Source of the DNA: Tenacibaculum sp. 190524A02b
Lineage (GTDB): Bacteria; Bacteroidota; Bacteroidia; Flavobacteriales; Flavobacteriaceae
DNA length: 64,000 nucleotides
Direction of reading: 5' to 3'
Assembly: GCF_964036645.1 (NCBI RefSeq)
Contig: NZ_OZ038525.1
Span: 372,001 to 436,000, forward strand
Shown: piece after piece, positions 38,461 through 47,482 of the stretch
Layout of the letters: each line of letters opens with the position of its first letter
Numbering within the stretch: the first letter of the stretch is position 1
Notes under the pieces: generated by a model
Databases searched by the model: none
What the model saw: the letters and a program-made list of their open reading frames with translations, nothing else
Told to the model about the DNA's origin: nothing
Position numbers and translations under genes: made by a program

Positions 38461-38517
38461 GTTTTATTTAAAATATTGATATGTCTTATTTACTTAAATA
38501 TTAATCCCCCAAAACTT

Positions 38518-40554
38518 ATGAGATTTTTTTTATTACTATCGTTATTGTTTACATCACAAGCAGGTTTTTCTGTAAGCAAAGGCCATAAAAATCATGGTAT
38601 AATTATAACACCTTCTAAAAAAAACGAATCAACTCCATTGAATAAAAATCAACAAAAATCAAAAAGTTCAATATTACTGTTAAAAAATAAGAAGCAAGAT
38701 AAAAGTACTTGTTTAGAGGAAATAATATCTTTTCCTTATACAGAAAGTTTTGAAACAGGATTAGGTCAATGGAAAAATGCGACTGTTAGTGATGATATAA
38801 ACTTTACTCGAAATTCAGGAGTAACCCCTTCAAATGGAACAGGTCCTAACATAGCATCAAAGGGAAGTTATTACGTATATGTAGAAGCATCTGGTCAAGA
38901 AAAAGGATACCCCAATAAGATAGCCATATTAAACTCACCATGTTTAAATTTTAGTACATTAATGGCTCCTTATTTAAGTTTCCAGTATCATATGTATGGA
39001 GATTCTATAGGGGAATTAATAGTTGATATTAAAAAAAGTAACGAAACACTCTGGCGTCCTTTATACACCAAATCGGGAAAAAGCGGAAATGCTTGGCAAA
39101 CTGCAATTGTAAATCTAAAAGCTTATGCAGCTGAAGAAAGTGTGCAATTACGCTTTAAGATAATAACAGCTAAAAGTTGGCAAGGAGACATAGCTATTGA
39201 TGAAGTAACCATTGCCGAAGGTAACTCAAATCCTAACAATTGTTCAGAAGAGATAAGTTCTTTTCCTTATGTAGAAAGTTTTGAAGAAGGGTTAGGTAAA
39301 TGGAAAGATGTGACTACTGGTGATGATTTAAACTTTACGAGAAACTCAGGCGAAACTCCTACAAATGGTACAGGACCAAGCAAAGCTTCTGATGGAAATT
39401 ATTATGTATATGTTGAGGCTTCTGGAAAAGGAAAAGGATACCCAAATAAAAAAGCTATTTTAAATTCACCATGTTTAAATTTGAGTACTTTAACAAAGCC
39501 TCAGTTAACTTTTAGGTGCCAAGCAGGAGGAAGTAATGCAGCAGGAGAATTAGCAGTTGAAGCAAGAATAGGAAATACTGAAGAGTGGATTTCTTTATAT
39601 ACTAAAAAAGGTTGGTTAGGAAATGCATGGGTAGCAGAAAATATAGATTTAGAAAAGTATGCAGGGGAAGTAAATATACAATTACGTTTTGTTGTCATTA
39701 CAGGAAACAAAGAAAATTCTTGGAAAGGAGATATAGCAATTGATGCTATTAGAATAGCAAATAAAGAAGGAAATTACCAACCAAGTTGCAAAGCAATTAA
39801 TTTTAATAACTTTATTATAACCCCATTTTATAATTCTGACGAATCAGGAGAATATTCTATAAAAAACGATGGAGCATCTTTATTACTGGTTAATGATACT
39901 TGGAAATATATTCCTTTAAATTATGAGGTTAAGCAGAATACAGTATTAGAATTTGAATTTAGTAGTACTTCTGAAGGTTATTTTCAAGGCATAGGTTTTA
40001 TTAGAGGTAATACAACAAGGTATGCTAAACAATACTTTAAAATTTATGGAACAAATGATTTTACTTTTTTTGGTAACCATAGTTTTGATAATTACGAAAC
40101 AGGAACTAAGAAGTATAAAATTCCTGTAGGAAATTTTTATACAGGGACAATGGATCGTTTATTATTTATTAATTCAAGGCATTTAGAACCTATCAGTGCT
40201 AACTCTACCTTCTCAAACGTTAAAATTTATGAGGGGGTTTGCGGATCATCTGTCGTTGCTGTTAACGATTTTGATACTCGTGTAGATGTATTAGGAACAC
40301 AAGATGAAGATATCTTTGCATCAATTCAATTAGCACCAAACCCAGTGAAGAAAGGTTACAAACTAAATATTATTGGACTTAATAATAGCATGTCTGGAGC
40401 ATCATATAAAGTTATTAATATGTTAGGACAAGTATTGGAGCAAGGAAAATTAACTAAGAAAACAATTAATGTAGACAAATTAAATCCAGGAGTATATATA
40501 TTAAATATAGAAAATGAAATTACTAAAACAAATAAACAATTTGTAATTGAATAG
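38518..40554 (+). CDS. Protease-less paralogue: two MAM domains plus T9SS sorting domain
   Basis: 678 aa from the ATG at 38518 (MRFFLLLSLLFTSQAGFS, a signal peptide). The open frame begins at 38413, but that part overlaps the terminator of the previous gene. After a low-complexity Lys/Ser/Asn linker come two MAM-like domains (about 70-236 and 243-412, both with ESFE-GLG-W), the same beta-sandwich as in the protease (about 418-575) and an almost identical T9SS sorting domain (about 590-678). No catalytic domain. Arose by tandem duplication of the protease gene's 3' half; could bind the same substrates without cutting them. Confidence 0.88.
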   Translation: MRFFLLLSLLFTSQAGFSVSKGHKNHGIIITPSKKNESTPLNKNQQKSKSSILLLKNKKQDKSTCLEEIISFPYTESFETGLGQWKNATVSDDINFTRNSGVTPSNGTGPNIASKGSYYVYVEASGQEKGYPNKIAILNSPCLNFSTLMAPYLSFQYHMYGDSIGELIVDIKKSNETLWRPLYTKSGKSGNAWQTAIVNLKAYAAEESVQLRFKIITAKSWQGDIAIDEVTIAEGNSNPNNCSEEISSFPYVESFEEGLGKWKDVTTGDDLNFTRNSGETPTNGTGPSKASDGNYYVYVEASGKGKGYPNKKAILNSPCLNLSTLTKPQLTFRCQAGGSNAAGELAVEARIGNTEEWISLYTKKGWLGNAWVAENIDLEKYAGEVNIQLRFVVITGNKENSWKGDIAIDAIRIANKEGNYQPSCKAINFNNFIITPFYNSDESGEYSIKNDGASLLLVNDTWKYIPLNYEVKQNTVLEFEFSSTSEGYFQGIGFIRGNTTRYAKQYFKIYGTNDFTFFGNHSFDNYETGTKKYKIPVGNFYTGTMDRLLFINSRHLEPISANSTFSNVKIYEGVCGSSVVAVNDFDTRVDVLGTQDEDIFASIQLAPNPVKKGYKLNIIGLNNSMSGASYKVINMLGQVLEQGKLTKKTINVDKLNPGVYILNIENEITKTNKQFVIE

Positions 40555-40589
40555 TTAACCATTAGAAGTAATTACTTTTGAATTGTTTT

Positions 40590-40627
40590 AACTCTTTGGA
40601 GTACAGTTGCTCTACAAGGTTTTTTCT
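40590..40627 (+). terminator. Probable terminator of the MAM gene
   Basis: Imperfect stem around GAGTA-CAGT-TGCTC followed by TTTTTT. It aligns with the terminator at 38425, so the duplication included the 3' region. Confidence 0.6.
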
Positions 40628-41053
40628 TAATAGTTAAATAATATTGTTTATTGTAAATTTATTAATAATTTTATGGCTACTAACTATAACTAAAATTATT
40701 ATGATTGAGATAATACTTTACATTATAGCTTTTATGCTTACTGTAATGCCTTTTGTATAAAAAAATATAGTAATTTATAAATTACAAACTCTTAAAATAA
40801 AATACACAATTTTTTTATGTTGTGTTATAGTTTTATTTTAAGTAGGATACTATATAGATTGATGATTCCTGTATGTGATACACCTGTATGATGCATAGCA
40901 ATAGATTCAGTAGAAAAGTTAAAGCCAAATTTTTCTATCTCAAACCTTCCGTACTATATCAATAAGCTGAATTAAAAATTGATAAATCTAAAAAAAACAA
41001 AAACGAACTATTAGTTCTTTTACCTCAAATCTTTTCCCTTTTACCAAATAACG
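40628..41053. other. Non-coding, AT-rich region before the 42-bp array
   Basis: No supported gene. Open frames here are short and lack start context. A small palindrome GAACTA-T-TAGTTC lies near 41005. Nothing else recognised. Confidence 0.5.
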
Positions 41054-41345
41054 ATATGTTACGTGGCAAACATTATATCTCGCATGGAGATTGTTATATA
41101 TTGCGTGGCAAACGTTATATCTCGCATGGAGATTGTTATATGTTGTGTGGTAAACATTATATTTCACATGGAAATTGTTATATGTTGCGTGGCAAGCATT
41201 GTATCTCGCATGGAGATTGTTATATGTTGCGTGGCAAACGTTATATCTCACATGGAAATTGTTATATGTTGTGTAGCAAACGTTATATTTCATATGGAAA
41301 TTGTTATATGTTGTATGGCAAACGTTATATTTTGAATTATGATTC
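41054..41345. repeat. Seven-copy 42-bp tandem repeat array
   Basis: Period exactly 42 bp, counted at the GTGGCA core: 41063, 41105, 41147, 41189, 41231, 41273, 41315. Copies differ by a few bases, and the last is more worn. Each unit contains the hairpin ATCTC-GCATG-GAGAT (weakened in some copies). Because 42 is a multiple of three, several frames on both strands stay open and give 14-residue peptide repeats (for example LRGKRYISHGDCYM); none has promoter or start support. Not CRISPR: there are no unique spacers. Confidence 0.9.
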
Positions 41346-41630
41346 TTATATTTTACATGATAATCTTTAATATGTTATGAGGTAATTGTTAAATCTTACA
41401 AGAGAGTATCTATTTATAAAAAGAATATTCGTAAAATGAGTAAAGGAATAGATATCTAAAGTAATGTTTTAAGTATTAAAAAAAACAAATTCTTCTACCA
41501 GAAACCTTCTACCTTTCTCCCAGTAGCATATATAAACTCACTACTACATAAAAGCTTTTTCCTATATAGTAAAAGGGAATAATATGCACTAATAAACAGG
41601 GAAAAACCGCTATTATTAAAAGAGTTTATG
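41346..41630. other. Non-coding region after the 42-bp array
   Basis: No gene seen. Runs up to the promoter of the gene at 41727. A further worn echo of the array (TTATATTTTACATGAT) lies at 41346-41365. Confidence 0.5.
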
Positions 41631-41664
41631 TTGCAGTATATCAGTGTTTTGTGTTTTAGTTTTG
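41631..41664 (+). promoter_or_regulatory. Complete Bacteroidota promoter for the 41727 gene
   Basis: TTG at 41631-41633, 23-nt spacer, TAGTTTTG at 41657-41664. Both match the -33/-7 consensus (TTG, 17-23 nt, TAnnTTTG). Start expected near 41671, leader about 56 nt. Confidence 0.65.
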
Positions 41665-41726
41665 TAGTGCATGTATAAAAGGGGAGTGAAAATAAAATAT
41701 ATAACCAACTAAAACTACAAACTATT

Positions 41727-43586
41727 ATGAAACACGTAATTAAAGGGAATTTATTAGGCTATTTATGTGATGAATGCCTAGAAAACTTAAACAACACTAA
41801 AGTACGTTTATACATACCAAGTGGTAAAGATGTATTTAAACTATTAACAGATGCAGAAATAGAAAAAAAAGAAAACTATTTAATAGGAGAAGGGGTAACG
41901 GATGAATTAGGAAATTATGAAATTGAATTAAATGAAAGATATCAGGACGGAGAAGTAGAATTTAACTTTGTAGTTGAAACAGTACCTAACTCATTACACG
42001 CTGCAAACAAATTTCCAACAAAACAATTTTACGCAACAAAATTTCAACCAGATTGGGAATATAATGACAATCAAGATGCCAATGCATCCTTCTCATTTGC
42101 AATCACGGCAAAATGGTGGTGTTTTATTAGAGGAACGCTATTTGACGCTTGGGTAATTTGTGGTAGACTTTTAAATTGTCAAACAGGGAATGCTATTTCT
42201 GGAGCAACGATAACTGCTATGGATGCCGATTTATTAACAGATGATACATTAGGAACCGCTATAACTAGTGGAACAGGACATTTTAGAATAGATTATACCT
42301 CGGCTACTTTCAAGCAAACATTCCTGTCACCTTGGATTAATGTAGAAACAGACCCAGGCTTACCAATAAGATTTCAAAGTGGTCCAGATGTATACTTTAA
42401 AGCAGAATTGGCAGGAACAATGTTATTGGATGAAACCAAGAAAAACGCTCGTAAAAATGTAGGCTATTGTTTATGTGTAAACCTATGTTCAGAAATCAAT
42501 GTAGTAGACCCAGATGATCCAACATTTCCAAGTGCATGGTCAGGAGTAGGAGATGTGTTTAGTGCTTCTTTTGGTACTAACCCGTATGATTTTGATGTAG
42601 ATGGTTTTGCAGGATCAGGAAAATACGCATTATATAGTAAAGTAAGATTAACAGGACAAGCAGCGTTAAAATCAGCTAGTGGAAACCCTATAGAATACCG
42701 TTTTGTAATTAGTGATGTAACTACGCCAAACGGAGGTCCAAGTCCAGCAGATGCTGATTTCACCAAGGTAATTGGAGTAACACCAGGACTTTTTGCCTCG
42801 AGCTTAGTGTTAAAACTGACTAGAAAAGTAGCTGCACCAAGTAATAATGAAATCTTTGTATATAGTAAGCAAGCGGATTTTGATGCTAACGGATGGTTTG
42901 ATGCCAATAAAGCTATAGACAGAACATTAATAGAAAAAGGCTTAACACCTGCTGATTTATCATTATACAATATTATTGATGATGATACCTTACTAACCTT
43001 AAACACTAACGGATTAACAACAGCACCCAATGTACCTAGTACAGTAGCACCAGGGCAAACAATACCAGCAGCAAACAAAATACCTGTAGAGAAATTTGCC
43101 ATTCGTTTTGAGATTAGAGAAGTAGTAAACAAAGCAACCAATCAATTCAATGTAGTGTCGGGAAGTGGAAAAACGTTAAACTCAGTAGTAATGAATAACA
43201 ATTCCATATACATGAAGTTGTCAATAACAGAATTAGAAGCTACTACTTTATGTACACCAATAAACGGAACTGTACATGCTAAGTACACAGTATATCATCC
43301 ATATTTAACCTATACCACTTTAGGATTAAGAAGCAATAGTAATTCAGTAAACAGATTAATTAATGATTTTGATAATGATGGTGTATTACCAACAGGACCC
43401 AACCATATACCAGCGTCAGATGAATTAGTAAGTGCTGGAACGGTATTAAATAGAACCGCCACAGCAGATGATATGACAAGATGTACGTATACCTTAAAAT
43501 TAAAAGCAAGAAGTAGGTTACATAATGGAGATAACCCTATATCAACACAAGGGCCAATAGAACAATACTTCTTTTATGATGTATAA
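41727..43586 (+). CDS. Unknown 619-aa protein with transthyretin-like domains, no signal peptide
   Basis: I do not recognise the whole protein. Residues 1-85 look like a carboxypeptidase-regulatory/transthyretin-like beta sandwich (KVRLYIPS ... GVTDELGNYEIEL), and residues about 145-235 like a second one (CGRLLNCQTGNAISGATITAMD ... GHFRIDY ... GPDVYFKAEL). The rest is beta-rich with an FDVDGFAGSGKYALYSKVRLTG segment. No signal peptide, lipobox or T9SS domain, so it is cytoplasmic or exported by another route, for example as cargo of a contractile injection system; no such genes are in the window. Strong promoter upstream; long non-coding flank before it. Confidence 0.7.
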   Translation: MKHVIKGNLLGYLCDECLENLNNTKVRLYIPSGKDVFKLLTDAEIEKKENYLIGEGVTDELGNYEIELNERYQDGEVEFNFVVETVPNSLHAANKFPTKQFYATKFQPDWEYNDNQDANASFSFAITAKWWCFIRGTLFDAWVICGRLLNCQTGNAISGATITAMDADLLTDDTLGTAITSGTGHFRIDYTSATFKQTFLSPWINVETDPGLPIRFQSGPDVYFKAELAGTMLLDETKKNARKNVGYCLCVNLCSEINVVDPDDPTFPSAWSGVGDVFSASFGTNPYDFDVDGFAGSGKYALYSKVRLTGQAALKSASGNPIEYRFVISDVTTPNGGPSPADADFTKVIGVTPGLFASSLVLKLTRKVAAPSNNEIFVYSKQADFDANGWFDANKAIDRTLIEKGLTPADLSLYNIIDDDTLLTLNTNGLTTAPNVPSTVAPGQTIPAANKIPVEKFAIRFEIREVVNKATNQFNVVSGSGKTLNSVVMNNNSIYMKLSITELEATTLCTPINGTVHAKYTVYHPYLTYTTLGLRSNSNSVNRLINDFDNDGVLPTGPNHIPASDELVSAGTVLNRTATADDMTRCTYTLKLKARSRLHNGDNPISTQGPIEQYFFYDV

Positions 43587-43819
43587 GTTTTTTTAAGTGT
43601 TAAGTTATTCGTGTATATAATGTCAGTTACGAGTGTTTTTTATGAAGTGATAACGAAATAAAAAATATGTGGAGAACAATTTCGAAGATGAAAGCTTTTC
43701 TATAAAAAATTAGTTTCTATTATATTACAAATAACTTTACTCGAAGTTGAGAGTAAAAATTATATGAAAAAACATGTAGAGAATCATACGGGGAAACCTT
43801 AATAAAGGGGATTATAAAT

Positions 43820-43853
43820 AAAAACGGTGTAGTTTAGAGCTACACCGTTTTTT
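43820..43853. terminator. Bidirectional terminator between 41727 and 43859 genes
   Basis: Stem AAAACGGTGTAG / CTACACCGTTTT with an A-run before and a T-run after, so it can work on both strands. It lies 6 bp beyond the stop of the minus-strand gene. Confidence 0.85.
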
Positions 43854-43858
43854 GCATA

Positions 43859-44989
43859 TTATTTGTTTATTTGTTTTTCAAGTTTAGCAACTCTTTCTAA
43901 TAACGATTTTAATTGTGTGTTTTCTTTTTCTAGTTGTTTAATTTTATTGTTTTGAGATTGTAGTTGTTTTTCTTGATTGATAGTATACAATGTTAACTCT
44001 TCTATTTTTTGCAATAATTTAGCATCCATTTCACCTAAGAAAAAACCATTTTCTTTTACTTCTTTAGCACTAGGAATGTCTTTTAAATGCCCTTTTTTAC
44101 TAATATGATTCTCTACTTCTTTCAAGGTTGGTAGCTGATACTCTTCTTCAAAAACAAAATCAGACCAGTTTTCATATTTAGCTATTTTTACCTCTGTTGC
44201 TGCAATTCTTCCATCTACACCTAATTTAAAACCTTTTGGGTTAGGAGTGCCTATTCCAACATCTCCATTACTTAGTATAACAACTTTATCAGTTCCGTTT
44301 GTTTGTAATTTTATATTTTCGTCTGCATTAATTTTTAAGTTGTAATGACTTTCTCCATCTGTACCTATATAGTGGCTAGAGTTAGCAGTAGAAGAAGCTC
44401 TTTTTCCTTGCAAAAGAATACCTACATTACTAGAAGATGATTTTGATTTTAAAATCATTTTTGAGTCTTGGTTGTCTTCAATATGTAATTTAGCCTTTGG
44501 ATCATCAGTTCCAATTCCAACGTGCCCATCTGTATAAAACAGATTGTTAACTTTTCTTTGCCATTGGTAAGAAGCACCAAAAATACTAGGGACAGCATCA
44601 TCTTCTATTGTAGATAACTCTTCAATAAAAACTCTAATGGGATAGTTGTGAGTATGTTCAGTAGCTACTTTTATAATGTTATTATCAACAATAATAGAAG
44701 GGTGATTTGAATGCGTACCATTACTACTAACCATTCTCGTTTGCCATGTTAATTTGTATGCCCAAACTAAAAATTCAGCACCACTTCTAGTTCCTGTACC
44801 TCTAGTAACCAAACGTACCCTATAAACATTACTCGCACTTAGTGAGTTATTATTGGAGTCGGTTAATTCAACAGGACTATTTACATTGGGAGTTAAGTCT
44901 TTAATATAGCTTTTTACACCTCCATTTTGAGCTTGTAAAAAAGAGGCAGAAATAAACATTAGAAATACTACAATTTTTGTTTTCATCAT
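43859..44989 (-). CDS. Secreted fibre-like protein with S74-type C-terminal coiled coil
   Basis: 376 aa from the double ATG at 44989 (signal peptide ending FLQAQ). The TTG at 45016 is inside the -7 box and is rejected. A beta-rich N part (25-150) is followed by collar-like repeats GHVGIGTDDPKAKLHI and GDVGIGTPNPKGFKLGV, typical of tail-fibre-like proteins. The C-terminal region (about 265-376: NWSDFVFEEEYQLPTLKEVE, GHLKDIPSAKEV, LLQKIEELTLYTI) resembles the trimerising intramolecular-chaperone region related to peptidase S74. Widespread in Flavobacteriaceae; probably a trimeric surface fibre. Alone in its transcription unit. Confidence 0.82.
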   Translation of the reverse strand: MMKTKIVVFLMFISASFLQAQNGGVKSYIKDLTPNVNSPVELTDSNNNSLSASNVYRVRLVTRGTGTRSGAEFLVWAYKLTWQTRMVSSNGTHSNHPSIIVDNNIIKVATEHTHNYPIRVFIEELSTIEDDAVPSIFGASYQWQRKVNNLFYTDGHVGIGTDDPKAKLHIEDNQDSKMILKSKSSSSNVGILLQGKRASSTANSSHYIGTDGESHYNLKINADENIKLQTNGTDKVVILSNGDVGIGTPNPKGFKLGVDGRIAATEVKIAKYENWSDFVFEEEYQLPTLKEVENHISKKGHLKDIPSAKEVKENGFFLGEMDAKLLQKIEELTLYTINQEKQLQSQNNKIKQLEKENTQLKSLLERVAKLEKQINK

Positions 44990-45013
44990 ATAAATTTTTA
45001 AAAAATTAGGCTG

Positions 45014-45021
45014 CAAAACTA
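45014..45021 (-). promoter_or_regulatory. -7 promoter box for the fibre-like gene
   Basis: Minus-strand TAGTTTTG, perfect TAnnTTTG. Its G is 25 nt before the ATG at 44989. Confidence 0.6.
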
Positions 45022-45044
45022 ATGCTTATTTCATAGAAAGCCAA

Positions 45045-45554
45045 TTAAATAAGAGTTTTAAAATGATTTATTTGCTGAATTGCTTTAGCATCAATTTCAG
45101 TTCCATCTTCAGTAAACCAAACATGCGTATCACCCAAATAATTCATGCCTAAATAATTTGCACTTTCTTTAAACGGCATGGTAAAACCATCTTTTAAATC
45201 ATTAGCACCAGAGTTGCTAATCATTCCCATATTTTTACCTCGTAATTGTCTTCCTAATTCTTTTTTAAAATGCAATAAATCAGACAATCGGTCAAAAAAT
45301 ATCTTTAGAGTTCCGCTCATGCTATACCAATACACAGGAGTAGCAAATATAATAGTGTCGTAATTAGCAATAATATGTTCCATTAAAGGAATAAAGTCAT
45401 CAGTAGCATTTTTAAATTCGTAATCAAAAGCACTAATAGATTTTGTTTTTAAATCAATAATATCAAAATTATTATCCTTGTTTAAATAGCTAACTACCTT
45501 ATAAGTATTTCCGTAACTTTTTGAGCTTCCTTGTATTATCACAGTTTTTTTCAT
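45045..45554 (-). CDS. Flavodoxin-fold NAD(P)H-dependent oxidoreductase
   Basis: 169 aa from the ATG at 45554 (MKKTVIIQGSSKSYGNT). The extended frame to 45596 adds 14 residues without family character. The GSSKSYGNT loop binds the FMN phosphate, and ATPVYWYSMSGTLKIFFDR is the second flavin-binding stretch of the NADPH-dependent FMN reductase/WrbA-like families. Cytoplasmic. Substrate not predictable. Confidence 0.88.
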   Translation of the reverse strand: MKKTVIIQGSSKSYGNTYKVVSYLNKDNNFDIIDLKTKSISAFDYEFKNATDDFIPLMEHIIANYDTIIFATPVYWYSMSGTLKIFFDRLSDLLHFKKELGRQLRGKNMGMISNSGANDLKDGFTMPFKESANYLGMNYLGDTHVWFTEDGTEIDAKAIQQINHFKTLI

Positions 45555-45699
45555 GGTAAATGTTTTTATTGCAGTCAAAATTCTCAAAACATCCATTTAA
45601 AACCAATAAAAGTCAATTGAATAATTTGATAAATACCAAGGAAAAAACAATCGGAAACCGTGGTAATTTTAGTACTTTTATGCTATAATTCGCTTTTTT

Positions 45700-46554
45700 A
45701 TGAAAATAAACAACTATAAAGTATCAGAAAACGTACAATTAAGTACCATTGCTACAAAAGAGGTTGTTGAAGACGCTAAAAAGAAACTGAAAAAGTTACG
45801 TAAAGATATTAGTGAACTTCAAGATACCATGTATGCAGAAGGTAAGTATAGTATTTTATTATGTTTACAAGGTATGGATACCGCAGGAAAAGACAGTTTG
45901 ATACGAGAAGTATTTAAAGATGTAAATGCACGTGGTGTAGAAGTACATAGTTTTAAAGTGCCAACAGAGTTAGAGTTAAAACATGACTTTTTATGGCGAC
46001 ATTATATAGCTTTACCAGCCAAAGGAAAAATAGGCGTATTTAATAGAACACACTATGAAAATGTATTGGTAACAAGAGTGCATCCAGAATATGTTTTTTC
46101 AGAAAACTTACCAAATGTAAAAACCTTAGATGATTTAGATGCTACTTTTTACCATCATAGAATGGATAGAATAAATCAGTTTGAAAAACATTTAGAAGAT
46201 AGTGGAACCATTGTATTAAAGTTCTTTTTAAATATCTCTAAAGAAGAACAAAAAAACAGATTACTAAGACGCTTACATATTCCTGAAAAGAACTGGAAGT
46301 TTTCTGAAGGAGATTTAAAAGAACGTAAGCTGTGGGATAAATACCAAGAATGTTATGAAGATCTTTTAAATAAAACATCTACTGATTATGCACCTTGGTA
46401 TATTGTACCGGCAGATGATAAGCCAACGGCTAGATTAATTGTAGCAAGGATTTTATTAAAAGAACTAAAAAAATACAATTTTAAAGAACCTACTTTATCA
46501 CAAAAATTACTGGATAAATTAGATGAATTTAAAGCAGAATTAAATAACGAATAA
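45700..46554 (+). CDS. Polyphosphate kinase 2 family protein (PPK2)
   Basis: 284 aa. Walker A-like GMDTAGKDS at 58-66, lid region with RVHPE, Walker B-like GKIGVFNRTHYENV at 109-122, and DYAPWYIVPADDK near the C terminus. Single-domain PPK2 proteins phosphorylate nucleoside mono- or diphosphates from polyphosphate; length and sequence suggest the class III type (AMP and ADP), but this is inference. Cytoplasmic. Followed 60 bp later by an exonuclease gene. Confidence 0.93.
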   Translation: MKINNYKVSENVQLSTIATKEVVEDAKKKLKKLRKDISELQDTMYAEGKYSILLCLQGMDTAGKDSLIREVFKDVNARGVEVHSFKVPTELELKHDFLWRHYIALPAKGKIGVFNRTHYENVLVTRVHPEYVFSENLPNVKTLDDLDATFYHHRMDRINQFEKHLEDSGTIVLKFFLNISKEEQKNRLLRRLHIPEKNWKFSEGDLKERKLWDKYQECYEDLLNKTSTDYAPWYIVPADDKPTARLIVARILLKELKKYNFKEPTLSQKLLDKLDEFKAELNNE

Positions 46555-46614
46555 ACCGAATAAGGTTATAACAATAAAAATAACATTTAAGCATTATATT
46601 ATTAATTTTTATAA

Positions 46615-47445
46615 ATGGAGTTAAACTTAACAAGACCTATTGTATTTTTTGATTTAGAAACTACAGGAATAAGCATTGCAACAGATAGAATTGTAGAAAT
46701 TTCTATATTAAAAATATACCCAAATGGAAATAAAGAAAGTAAAACATGGTTGGTAAATCCTGAAATAGAAATACCTAAAGAAGCATCAGACATCCATGGA
46801 ATAACGAATGAAAAAGTAGTTACAGAACCAACGTTTAAAGAGTTGGCACCAAAGGTGAGTGAAATGATTTCCGATGCAGATTTAGCTGGGTTTAATTCTA
46901 ATAGGTTTGATATTCCATTGTTAGCTGAAGAATTATTACGTGCAGGAATCGACTTTGATATGAACAATAAAAAAGCGGTAGATGTACAAGTAATATTTCA
47001 TAAAAAAGAACAAAGAACGTTAAGTGCCGGTTATGAGTTTTATTGTGGAAAGACGTTGGAAGATGCGCATTCTGCAGAAGCAGATACCTTGGCAACTTAT
47101 GAGATATTAAAAGCGCAATTAGATAAGTATGATGATATAGAAAACTCTGTGGAAGCATTAAGTGAATTTTCATCGCATTCACAAAGAGCAGATTTTGCAG
47201 GATTTATTTTATTTAATGAAGACAAAAAAGAAATTTTCTCTTTTGGTAAATATAAAGGACGCGAAGTAGTTGATGTATTAAAAGAGAATCCAGGTTATAA
47301 CTCATGGATGCAAAATGCTGACTTTCCATTATATACTAAAAAAGTTTTAAGAGAGATAAAAGAACGAATGACAAAACCAAGAAAGGCAATGTCTGATGAT
47401 GAAAAGTTAAAAGCCTTACAAGCTAAGTTTAACTCAAAACATTAA
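46615..47445 (+). CDS. DnaQ-like 3'-5' exonuclease with DUF3820-like C-terminal domain
   Basis: 276 aa. ExoI motif FFDLETTG at 11-18 (catalytic Asp13, Glu15), ExoII GFNSNRFDIPLL, ExoIII HSAEADTLATYEIL (His and Asp of a DEDDh nuclease). The C-terminal part (about 200-245: FSFGKYKGREVVDVLKENPGYNSWM) matches the DUF3820-like module often fused to such nucleases. Not a polymerase subunit by neighbourhood; may act in DNA repair or RNA turnover. Confidence 0.92.
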   Translation: MELNLTRPIVFFDLETTGISIATDRIVEISILKIYPNGNKESKTWLVNPEIEIPKEASDIHGITNEKVVTEPTFKELAPKVSEMISDADLAGFNSNRFDIPLLAEELLRAGIDFDMNNKKAVDVQVIFHKKEQRTLSAGYEFYCGKTLEDAHSAEADTLATYEILKAQLDKYDDIENSVEALSEFSSHSQRADFAGFILFNEDKKEIFSFGKYKGREVVDVLKENPGYNSWMQNADFPLYTKKVLREIKERMTKPRKAMSDDEKLKALQAKFNSKH

Positions 47446-47447
47446 TT

Positions 47448-47467
47448 AGTATCTTTTAAGATACTAG
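47448..47467. other. Short palindrome between exonuclease and 47483 gene
   Basis: TAGTATCTT / AAGATACTA arms of 9 bp with a 2-nt centre. No T-run, so a weak terminator, processing hairpin or operator. Confidence 0.3.
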
Positions 47468-47482
47468 TAAACCTACTAGAAA

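Noticed and set aside
38413..38517. Longer N terminus for the MAM paralogue
   Set aside because: It would overlap the M36 gene's terminator; the ATG at 38518 gives a proper signal peptide.
41054..41345. CRISPR array
   Set aside because: Units are contiguous copies with no unique spacers, and no cas genes are nearby.
41056..41370. 104-aa open frame of 14-residue repeats (and similar frames on both strands)
   Set aside because: The openness follows from a 42-bp period divisible by three; no promoter, start context or export signal supports it. Annotated as a tandem repeat.
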